DNA from: Streptomyces macrolidinus
GTDB lineage: Bacteria > Actinomycetota > Actinomycetes > Streptomycetales > Streptomycetaceae
NCBI RefSeq assembly: GCF_023887685.1
Contig: NZ_JAMWMR010000032.1
Span: 1-62,477, forward strand
Length of the DNA stretch: 62,477 nt
Direction: 5' to 3'
Below the pieces are notes generated by a model. That model was not told where the DNA came from. It worked only from the letters and a program-made list of their open reading frames with translations, and made no database searches. Positions 1 through 6,408 of this stretch are shown here, one piece after another (the first letter of the stretch is position 1; each line of letters begins with the position of its first letter). The translations under genes and the position numbers were made by a program.

Positions 1-242
1 TAGTCCTGGGGCACTCGGGGGTCGAACCGCACGGAACCGGCCTGCCTTCCTGGTGACCCATGCGTAAACAGCTCCTTCTCCTGTTTGTCGGGATGCCAGA
101 ACCGAGTGCAACTGGTGCAGTACCAGAACCAGTTGCCGGGGTCACGATCAGTGATCCTGGTCGTGTCCTTCCACATCAGAGGCGGGTTCGGGCAGCAGGG
201 GCAATGCGGCGGCGTCAGCACCTGAGATGTTCCGTAGGACAT
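1..242 (-). CDS. Small zinc-ribbon-like protein (partial, runs off left edge)
   Basis: Reading the minus strand from the ATG at 242 gives an open frame of about 80 codons to the window edge. It begins MSYGTSQVLTPPHC and carries two Cys-pair knuckles, HCPCCPN (from residue 13) and WYCTSC (about residues 46-51), as in a zinc ribbon. A GAGG ribosome site lies about ten bases before the ATG. An in-frame ATG at 272 is possible but has no ribosome site. The gene follows a three-gene block on the same strand but is separated from it by a strong hairpin at 348-387. I do not recognise a family beyond the metal-binding pattern, and the C-terminus is not in the window. Confidence 0.6.
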   Translation of the reverse strand, partial: MSYGTSQVLTPPHCPCCPNPPLMWKDTTRITDRDPGNWFWYCTSCTRFWHPDKQEKELFTHGSPGRQAGSVRFDPRVPQD

Positions 243-347
243 GCCATCAGCCTCGTTTCCTTGCCCTGGCATGTCTGGGCGAGGTGCCATAGCCACCTGT
301 TCGGGTGACGGCTGTCCGGGTGGACGGCCTGACCTTGCATCGCGGGG

Positions 348-387
348 CCCGATTCGGTCGCCCTGAGCCATCGGCGACCGAATCGGG
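348..387 (-). terminator. Perfect 15-bp inverted repeat, probable terminator
   Basis: CCCGATTCGGTCGCC at 348-362 is perfectly complementary to 373-387, with a 10-base loop. It lies between the stop of the hypothetical gene ending at 473 and the start of the zinc-ribbon gene at 242. There is no T-tract, which is usual for Streptomyces. It most likely ends the 1373-473 transcript. Confidence 0.65.
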
Positions 388-472
388 ACTTGCCCCGACC
401 CCGCCATGTCCGAATTTCCGTGAGGTCGGGGATTCGGCTGGTCCGGCAGAGGCGGGAGTTCATAGGGGTGTG

Positions 473-895
473 TCAGTCGTGAGTCCGGAACCGGTGCGAC
501 AGGCGCCATTCCTTGATCAGTTGGTCAGCCTGTGCCCGAGCGGCCACGTCCAACGGGTCGATGTACTGCCAGTCGCACCGCCCCGGGTGGCCCTTGAAGA
601 TCGTGCATCCCGAGCCCATGGGATTCGACCTCTTCAGGCAGACCTCGACGTCCTCGATCCACTGTGCGACCTCGCCGTCACGCCAGCAGAGGAAGACATC
701 AGTGCACGGGTCCGTGTTCGCGCCACTGCGGAGGAAGGCCGCGTGATGGTCGTGGGGCGCGCCTTCGACCACGCACTGGAACGAATCGAACGGCGCCCAG
801 TCGATGTCCATGTGCGGGGATGGAATCAGCGCCGCACGGACTCGAACGTCGTCGTCCAACTCGACTTCGGCAGTGCACCGGAACATCAGATCCAC
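473..895 (-). CDS. Hypothetical protein, about 140 aa
   Basis: I do not recognise this protein. It is acidic and Trp/Asp-rich, without signal peptide or membrane segment. The Cys residues are scattered (RCTAEVE, DPCTDVFLCWRDGE, VCLKRS, GCTIFKGHPGRCDW), so metal binding is possible but there is no clean knuckle. The GTG start at 895 overlaps the last 10 bases of the preceding gene; an ATG at 886 with GGGAG ten bases upstream is equally plausible. Together with 886-1128 and 1125-1373 it forms a tightly overlapping three-gene operon divergent from the XRE regulator. By analogy with XRE-linked small-gene clusters in Streptomyces it is probably accessory. Confidence 0.6.
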   Translation of the reverse strand: MDLMFRCTAEVELDDDVRVRAALIPSPHMDIDWAPFDSFQCVVEGAPHDHHAAFLRSGANTDPCTDVFLCWRDGEVAQWIEDVEVCLKRSNPMGSGCTIFKGHPGRCDWQYIDPLDVAARAQADQLIKEWRLSHRFRTHD

Positions 896-1128
896 GCTCC
901 CGGCTCGAACCGGTAGGGGCGAGTGATCACTTCCTGGTAGGTCAAGTGGCCCGGGTTGGCCTTGAGATGACCGGCAGCCCAGTCCGAGCCGTCCTCCTGA
1001 GTCTCACTGCCGTCGCTGCGCTGCCCGCACCCCTTGCACACCATGGCGTAGAGGCTGGGGGCGGCTTCCTCGGTCCGGTCAGGCGTCAGCGTGTGCTCAC
1101 GGAACCGGTACGTTGCCCGCGCCCTCAC
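886..1128 (-). CDS. DUF7848-like small Cys protein, 80 aa
   Basis: The sequence (FREHTLTPDRTEEAAPS, then MVCKGCGQRSDGS, then WAAGHLKANPGHLTY and a YRFEPG tail) matches my recollection of the small Streptomyces family labelled DUF7848. The CKGCGQRS segment plus the conserved His residues look like a treble-clef or zinc-ribbon half-site. I chose the GTG at 1128 because a GGAGGG ribosome site lies six bases upstream and because it overlaps the stop of the preceding gene by four bases (GTGA), a coupling signature. A longer frame opens at 1167 but would overlap the neighbour by 43 bases. Function unknown; genes of this type commonly sit beside XRE/DUF397-type regulators. Confidence 0.72.
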   Translation of the reverse strand: MRARATYRFREHTLTPDRTEEAAPSLYAMVCKGCGQRSDGSETQEDGSDWAAGHLKANPGHLTYQEVITRPYRFEPGAWI

Positions 1129-1373
1129 GCGTCCCTCCCACACGACGCGGCCTCCGGCTCCGGGCACATGCCGTAATGCACGTACGGGCGGCCGGACGGC
1201 TCCTCACCGTTCGGCCGCACCCTCCGGACCACCTCCAAACTCCCGAACGGCGTCCGGCACTTGCGGCACTGCTCGCCCTTCGGCGCATAGGTCTTGTACT
1301 CGACCTGGAGCGCGTCGGTCTCCTCCTCCACTCGCTGGTGCCTCTCGGGCGGCTGGGATGTAGCTTTGGGCAC
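1125..1373 (-). CDS. Small Cys-motif protein, 82 aa
   Basis: This is the first gene of the minus-strand block. After a charged N-terminus (PERHQRVEEETDALQVEY) it has a CRKCRTPFGSLEVV knuckle and a C-terminal HYGMCPEPEAASCGRDA, so four Cys and a His could ligate one metal. I prefer the GTG at 1373 because AAGGGG lies about ten bases upstream; a TTG at 1382 would be immediately next to that site. It overlaps the DUF7848-like gene by four bases. The role is unknown. The divergent arrangement with the XRE gene at 1561 suggests both share the control region 1374-1560. Confidence 0.6.
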   Translation of the reverse strand: MPKATSQPPERHQRVEEETDALQVEYKTYAPKGEQCRKCRTPFGSLEVVRRVRPNGEEPSGRPYVHYGMCPEPEAASCGRDA

Positions 1374-1469
1374 TGTCGTCAACCCCTTGTCGGTTGGTGA
1401 CCACGCCCCCGGACGTTCGCCCGTCGCGGGGGTCTCTCGTTAAGTGAACGTCTTTGTCCGACCGGCGAC

Positions 1470-1506
1470 TTGCACACTTCTTGCACAGTCGGCGGGCACA
1501 GTGCAC
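1470..1506. promoter_or_regulatory. Direct TTGCACA repeats in divergent XRE control region
   Basis: TTGCACA occurs at 1470-1476 and 1481-1487, exactly 11 bases (one helical turn) apart, followed by GTGCAC at 1501-1506. The group sits between the divergent starts at 1373 and 1561. Its geometry fits a dimeric HTH protein, and the adjacent XRE regulator is the obvious candidate. This is inference from position and spacing. Confidence 0.45.
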
Positions 1507-1560
1507 GACGTTTTGGGAACATGGATGTGGCAACGTCACCGAGCGGGGAAGACGCCAGGT

Positions 1561-2715
1561 ATGAGCGCTACGCAGGTACCCGGACCAGGCGCGAACGTGG
1601 CCGCGCGCCGGAAGGAGCACGGACTGAGCCAAGTAGCCCTCGCCCGAAGGGCAGGGGTGTCGGTGTCTTTACTGAGCAAGATCGAGGTCGGGGACCGGGC
1701 GCTCACCCAAGGGGTGGGGGCTGCCATTGCTCGGGCCATGAACCTCACTCTTGATGAACTGCTGGGCAGTGCACCGGAAGCAAACCTGAGTGAACTCAAC
1801 TACGTCATTCGCAGGTTCGACATCCCAGGAGAACCGCCCGAGCGCCCGGAGAGGCTTCAAGGGGAAGTCGATGGATTGAACCAGCTCCGATGGAACACGG
1901 AGCTTTCCAAGGTTCTCCAGAGGCTTCCTGGAGTTCTTGCCCGGGTTACGAACCACGCTCATCTGACGCGACAACCAAAGGCATGGACTTTGGTGGCCGA
2001 CGTCTATGGGATCGTCTATTGGCTAGCCGCGCGTCACAGGTGGATGCACCTTGCCGAATTGGCCACCATGAAACAGCGCGTAGCGTCTGAACGGGCCGAT
2101 CCCATTGCGGCCATCGTTGCGGCACGCGATGACGCGGGTACGTTCCTCAACTCAGGCGATTTCTCTGGCGGTCTGGCTGTTATTGACCGTGCGATTGCCC
2201 AGGCCGAGTCGACACTCACCGGACGGGATCGCGCGTACGGTCTGGGCATTCTGCATCTGCGAGGCTTGACCCTTGCCGGACGGCTCAGGGACAAGCAGAC
2301 AACTGATCGCCACATTGCGGCAGCCTGGCGTGCCGCAGGCGAGTTCTCCGAAGATATTGCCGAACATGGAATTCATTTCGGCCCCGAGAACACGGCTACC
2401 CACGTAATCTCCACAGCCTCCGACATGGACCAGCACCGCAGGGCATTGGATACCGCAGAAGACTTGATTCGAGAGGGCCTCACTCTCCCGGCAACGCGAG
2501 TGGCGCCGCTCTATCTGAACCTCGGACGCTCTCAACTCGCCTTGGGAGACCAGGACAGCACCCTTGGAAGCCTTGAAACGGCGTGGGAGGTGGCTCCCGA
2601 AATGGCCGCTGTTCACCCGACATCCCTTGAACTGACCCGAGTTCTGGTATCCAAACACAAGCGGAGTAACGAACGTCTGAGCAGGATTGCTCGGAGGGCC
2701 GGTCTCGCTGTCTGA
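1561..2715 (+). CDS. XRE-family transcriptional regulator with TPR-like C-terminal domain
   Basis: 384 aa. Residues about 8-68 form a clear XRE helix-turn-helix (VAARRKEHGLSQVALARRAG, then VSLLSKIEVGDRALTQG). Residues about 90-380 are helical, with repeated Ala/Leu-rich units (for example YLNLGRSQLALGDQDSTLGS), typical of TPR-containing Streptomyces XRE regulators. The frame is open from 1444, but the N-terminal MSATQ at 1561 gives the normal distance to the HTH. Codon use is visibly less GC3-biased than the flanking core genes (many T/A third positions), suggesting recent acquisition. It is divergent from the small-gene operon and probably regulates it. The signal sensed is unknown. Confidence 0.85.
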   Translation: MSATQVPGPGANVAARRKEHGLSQVALARRAGVSVSLLSKIEVGDRALTQGVGAAIARAMNLTLDELLGSAPEANLSELNYVIRRFDIPGEPPERPERLQGEVDGLNQLRWNTELSKVLQRLPGVLARVTNHAHLTRQPKAWTLVADVYGIVYWLAARHRWMHLAELATMKQRVASERADPIAAIVAARDDAGTFLNSGDFSGGLAVIDRAIAQAESTLTGRDRAYGLGILHLRGLTLAGRLRDKQTTDRHIAAAWRAAGEFSEDIAEHGIHFGPENTATHVISTASDMDQHRRALDTAEDLIREGLTLPATRVAPLYLNLGRSQLALGDQDSTLGSLETAWEVAPEMAAVHPTSLELTRVLVSKHKRSNERLSRIARRAGLAV

Positions 2716-3288
2716 TTCCTCACGGACTTTCGGGGACCAGCCCCAGCTTGACCTCCAGACGGACCGAGCGTCACGCTTCCAGTTGCGACGGCCTCCACGG
2801 TGCCGGTGGCTGTCCGAACCGTACGGCCCGTGCGAAGAGTTCATCCGCTTCCGGGGTCAGACGCGCGGGCACGCGTTCCCGCTCCCTCGGCCACCGGCCC
2901 TGAGACACCGGCAGACCCGGGGAGAATCGCCTGAGGTACCTGACGTGTTGTCATACCGTTGGCCACGGGAACGGGGATGTCTCCCGTTCACCACAAACCA
3001 AGGCAAGAGATCTAGCGGCGGCGGCCGGGGCCGCCACCCCCCACAGGAGAGGCCCCGGCCGTCGCACGGTACGGGTCGCTCGGCGGCCCGTACTCTCTAC
3101 TGCGTCGCGGATGCGTTTTCTGTCACACCCGGCGCTGTCATGGGTCGGCCGTACGGTGTGAGGGACATGGACGGCCGACGGTTTCAACCCGTAACGTGCC
3201 TTTCGCGCCGACGCGGACGACCGGTCAACGAGGACCCGGGCCGCCGAAGCGGTGCCGGTACGGGCGCACAGAGGGGCAGTTCGGGGTA
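2716..3288. other. Intergenic region with a GC-rich hairpin, no convincing gene
   Basis: No frame here has Streptomyces-like codon bias or a recognisable protein. The visible structure is GGCCGGGGCC at 3023-3032 paired with GGCCCCGGCC at 3051-3060 (18-base loop), probably the terminator of the XRE gene. The promoter of the sigma-factor operon presumably lies in the last 150 bases, but I see no clear -35/-10 pair. Confidence 0.5.
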
Positions 3289-3960
3289 GTGGGGGACGAC
3301 GCGGAGCTGACGGCCGCGGTACTCGCGGCACGGGGCGGGGACGAGACCGCGTTCCGGACCGTGTACCGCGCGGTGCACCCGCGGCTCCTCGGATACGTAC
3401 GGACGCTGGTGGGTGAGCCGGACGCGGAGGACGTCACCTCCGAGGCGTGGTTGCAGATCGCCCGCGATCTGGAGCGGTTCGACGGTGACGCGGACCGGTT
3501 CCGCGGCTGGGCCGCCCGGATCGCCCGCAATCGCGCGCTCGACCACATACGGATGCGGGGGCGCCGTCCCGCGATCGGCGGCGACGAGAGCGAGCTGGCC
3601 GGGAAGCCCGCCGAGTCGGACACGGCGGGCGAGGCGCTCGAAGCCCTCGCCACCGGCCGTACGCTCTCCCTCATCGCCCAACTCCCGCAGGACCAGGCCG
3701 AGGCCGTGGTGCTGCGCGTGGTCGTGGGGCTGGACGCCAAGAGCGCCGCCGAGACGCTCGGCAAGCGGCCCGGCGCCGTACGGACGGCCGCGCACCGCGG
3801 TCTGAAGCGCCTCGCGGAGCTGCTCGGCGCGGGGCCCGGGACGGATTCGGAATCGACCGGCATACTCGGCGCGATGCCTCCCCAGCGGGATGTGCGACGG
3901 CGCGCGGTGTCGCCCGCCGGTGTGACGCATTGGCGTTCGCGGACGCAGAAGGACATGTGA
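3289..3960 (+). CDS. Sigma-70 family (ECF-like) RNA polymerase sigma factor
   Basis: 223 aa from the GTG at 3289. Region 2 occupies about residues 18-90 (AFRTVYRAVHPRLLGYVRTL, then DAEDVTSEAWLQIARDL, then FRGWAARIARNRALDHIR). A linker follows, then region 4 at about residues 130-185 (SLIAQLPQDQAEAVVLRVVVGLDAKSAAETLGKRPGAVRTAAHRGLKRLAELL). No region 1 or full region 3 is present, hence ECF-like. The frame is open from 3196, but the upstream residues are Pro/Arg-rich and unlike the family. The stop overlaps the next start (TGATG), so the two are translationally coupled and the downstream membrane protein is a candidate anti-sigma factor. Confidence 0.88.
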   Translation: MGDDAELTAAVLAARGGDETAFRTVYRAVHPRLLGYVRTLVGEPDAEDVTSEAWLQIARDLERFDGDADRFRGWAARIARNRALDHIRMRGRRPAIGGDESELAGKPAESDTAGEALEALATGRTLSLIAQLPQDQAEAVVLRVVVGLDAKSAAETLGKRPGAVRTAAHRGLKRLAELLGAGPGTDSESTGILGAMPPQRDVRRRAVSPAGVTHWRSRTQKDM

Positions 3961-5057
3961 TGGCCGACGAGCAGTACGAGTGGCTGGACAGCGACGCGGC
4001 GGAGCGTCTGCTGCGCGGCGAGCCGCTGGACGCCATCGACGCCGACGCGCGCGCACGCGCCGCGAGGATCGCCGAGGCCCTCGCCGCACTCGCCGGACCG
4101 CCCCCGATACCCGAGGTCGAACTGCCGGGCGAGAAGGCCGCGTTGGCCGCGTTCCGGGCCGCCCAGGCGAACGGCGCGGAGACGGCGCCCGCTCGCGCCG
4201 CCTCCGTACGGGTGGCCGACGCCGGGGTCGTCCGGCTCGGGGAACCCGGCCGGGGCGGGCGCCGGGTCCGCTGGGTGCGTCCGGTGCGCTTCGGGATGGC
4301 CGCCGCGGTGGCCGCCGCGATGGTCGGCGGGGTCGCGGTGGCGGCGGGCACCGGAGTCCTGCCGACGCCGTTCGACCACGAGCCGGGACCCGCCACGTCC
4401 GTGTCGGTCGCCGAGACCCCGGAGCGGCTCACCTCCACCCCGACGCCCGGCGACACGGAGACCGAACTCCCGGCGCCGCCGCCCGACGAGAAGAGCGGCG
4501 ACCCCGAGAAGAACGGCTCCTCCCCCGCCGAGGCGCGCGAGGACGCCACCGCGACCGGGCAGCCGCAGGGCGGCTCCCCCGACGACGCCGCCCAGGACCG
4601 GACCCGCGCGTGGTGGACCGCGGTGCGCTCCTCCTGCCGCGACATCGCCGACGGCCGCGAACTCGGCGCGGACCGACGGCGCGACCTGGAGGACGCCGCG
4701 GGCAGCAGCGGCCGGATCAGGGCGTTCTGCAAGGGCGTCCTGAACGGCGGCGACGACCGCGGCGGTACGGGCGGCAACCAGGGGCGGGGCAACGGCCACA
4801 ACGGGAACCAGCAGGGCCGCGGCAACGAGAACGACCAGGGCGACCAGGACGGCAACGGCGGTGACGGCGACAGCCACCAACGCCCCGGCCGCGGCGGCGT
4901 GGGCGGCAGGACCGACACCTCGTCCGACACGCACACCCTGGACCCGGTCACGCCGAGCGAGAGCGAGACGGGCCGCCCGAGCCCGGCGTACAGCGCGGTC
5001 GCCCGGCCCGCCGGAGCGGCGTCCGCTCTCGCCGACCGGCGCACCACCACCCGCTGA
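3960..5057 (+). CDS. Single-pass membrane protein, candidate anti-sigma partner
   Basis: 365 aa. The start at 3960 overlaps the sigma-factor stop by one base, with AAGGA seven bases upstream. Residues 1-100 are an acidic cytoplasmic segment (LDSDAAERLLRGEPLDAIDADARARAARIAEAL). One transmembrane helix follows at about 115-137 (FGMAAAVAAAMVGGVAVAAG). The remainder is an extracytoplasmic Pro/Thr/Glu- then Gly/Asn/Gln-rich low-complexity tail (GNGHNGNQQGRGNENDQGDQ). Membrane topology and coupling suggest it sequesters the sigma factor, but I see no HxxxCxxC zinc anti-sigma motif, so the anti-sigma assignment is inference. Confidence 0.75.
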   Translation: MADEQYEWLDSDAAERLLRGEPLDAIDADARARAARIAEALAALAGPPPIPEVELPGEKAALAAFRAAQANGAETAPARAASVRVADAGVVRLGEPGRGGRRVRWVRPVRFGMAAAVAAAMVGGVAVAAGTGVLPTPFDHEPGPATSVSVAETPERLTSTPTPGDTETELPAPPPDEKSGDPEKNGSSPAEAREDATATGQPQGGSPDDAAQDRTRAWWTAVRSSCRDIADGRELGADRRRDLEDAAGSSGRIRAFCKGVLNGGDDRGGTGGNQGRGNGHNGNQQGRGNENDQGDQDGNGGDGDSHQRPGRGGVGGRTDTSSDTHTLDPVTPSESETGRPSPAYSAVARPAGAASALADRRTTTR

Positions 5058-5212
5058 CCTGCGGTTTCCCAAGTCTCCCGGCCCGTTTCGCGCCTGCCGT
5101 GACGCACGGTGTGACACTTTCGGCCGCCCCGGCGCAGTACTGAGTGAGCCGACTGGTCATCGGCGCTCGCACAGAGCCGGGGTTCCCCCCGTACCCACGG
5201 CTCGGTGCATCG

Positions 5213-5249
5213 GCGCGGGCGGGACACGTTCCCCCGGTCCCGCCCGCGC
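5213..5249. terminator. 13-bp perfect hairpin, bidirectional terminator
   Basis: GCGCGGGCGGGAC at 5213-5225 pairs perfectly with 5237-5249, loop 11 bases. It lies between the convergent genes ending at 5057 and 5278 and could serve both. Confidence 0.65.
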
Positions 5250-5277
5250 CCCCGTACCTCTCCTGGACCCCTGGGTC

Positions 5278-6108
5278 TCACCGATAGACGACGACCTTGT
5301 CACCGGTCCGCACCTGGGAGAACAGCGCCGCGATCGCGTTCTCGTCCCGTACGTTCACGCACCCGTGCGAGCCCCCGGAGTAGCCGCGCGCCGCGAAGTC
5401 GTACGAGAAGTGCACCGCCTGGCCGCCGCTGAAGAACATCGCGTACGGCATGGGCGAGTCGTAGAGCGTGGACACATGGTGGCGTGACTTCCAGTAGACG
5501 CTGAACACACCGTCCCGGGTGGGTGTGGGCTGCGAGCCGAAGCGAACCGCCATCGTCGAGACGGTCCGGCCGTCGATCATCCAGCGCAGTGTCCGGCTCT
5601 CCTTGCTGATACACAGCACGCGGCCCGTCAGACAGCGGGCGTCCGGCGCGGCGGCCGGCTGCCCGCCCATCAGATACAGCTCCCACTTGCCCGGTTCATG
5701 GGTCATCTGCCGCAGCCGCTGCCAGGTGACGGCGTCGACGGCGCCCGTCCGCGGCAGCCCGCGCTTGCCCTGGAAGCCCTGGACGGCCTTCTCGGTCAGG
5801 TCGTCGTACGACCCCGTGGGCCCGTCGAACAGCCAGGCCACCTGCCGCAGCCGGGCCTGCAGCTCGCGGACGCCGGGGCCCGAGTCCCCGCGCTTCCACA
5901 GGACGGCGGCCGGGGCAGCGGGCGCGGCACCCGGCGTGCCGCCGCCGGAGCCGGGCGTGGCCTGCGGGATCTCGACATGCACGGGCGAGCGGCCCTGCCC
6001 GTCCGTACCCTCGGTGCCCATCGGCTGGGCCTTGCAGGCGGCCGTCGCGGCGAGCACCGCGACCGAGCCGACTGCGACAAGTGCTCTCCCCATGACCTTG
6101 GTACGCAT
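5278..6108 (-). CDS. L,D-transpeptidase (YkuD) lipoprotein with peptidoglycan-binding domain
   Basis: 276 aa. The N-terminus (VGSVAVLAATAACKAQP) reads as a signal peptide with a lipobox-type Cys near residue 21. A Pro/Ala linker follows. Residues about 70-135 are a PG_binding_1 domain (LQARLRQVAWLFDGPTG, then FQGKRGLPRTGAVDAVTWQRL). The C-terminal YkuD domain ends in the catalytic signature SGGSHGCVNVRDENA, with the active Cys in SHGCVN. The predicted activity is 3-3 cross-linking or anchoring in peptidoglycan at the outer membrane face. The start (MRTKVMGRALV) was chosen as the first Met before a positively charged signal peptide. It diverges from the mutase gene and has its own promoter region. 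Confidence 0.9.
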   Translation of the reverse strand: MRTKVMGRALVAVGSVAVLAATAACKAQPMGTEGTDGQGRSPVHVEIPQATPGSGGGTPGAAPAAPAAVLWKRGDSGPGVRELQARLRQVAWLFDGPTGSYDDLTEKAVQGFQGKRGLPRTGAVDAVTWQRLRQMTHEPGKWELYLMGGQPAAAPDARCLTGRVLCISKESRTLRWMIDGRTVSTMAVRFGSQPTPTRDGVFSVYWKSRHHVSTLYDSPMPYAMFFSGGQAVHFSYDFAARGYSGGSHGCVNVRDENAIAALFSQVRTGDKVVVYR

Positions 6109-6343
6109 ACCGCCCCCGTCGTCTCGTCGGTCCGCTCGGTCGCGGTCGACCGGTGTCCATGGGTGCCACCGGCCAGGGTGCCGGTGACATGCTGTCCGCG
6201 ACAGTCCTTCGAGAGGTTTCCCGCGCGTGACCGTCGGCGAACTACGAGGCATGGTTGTGAGCAAGGTCCCAGTCTGCGGCTCTCCACCGGTCGCGCGGCC
6301 ACCGCTACAGTCCGTCGCGAGGGCCGTCTGTACTGGCCGGTAA

Positions 6344-6371
6344 CGAAGCCAGGTCACCGAAGCCAGATCAC
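6344..6371. repeat. 14-bp tandem direct repeat upstream of the mutase gene
   Basis: CGAAGCCAGGTCAC (6344-6357) is followed immediately by CGAAGCCAGATCAC (6358-6371), with a partial third copy after it, 38 bases before the mutase start. The rest of the 6109-6408 gap holds the divergent promoters; a TACAGT-like -10 is at 6306-6311. The repeat may be an operator, but this is only positional inference. Confidence 0.4.
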
Positions 6372-6408
6372 CAAGCCGAGTATTCGAAGCAACGCGGAGG
6401 CACAGAGC

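Noticed and set aside
60..308. An 82-codon plus-strand frame at the left end
   Set aside because: The minus strand encodes a Cys-knuckle protein over the same bases; the plus frame has no protein-like features.
3225..5281. Two long minus-strand open frames opposite the sigma-factor operon
   Set aside because: Compositionally Arg/Pro/Ser-rich shadows; sigma region 2 and 4 motifs on the plus strand are unambiguous.
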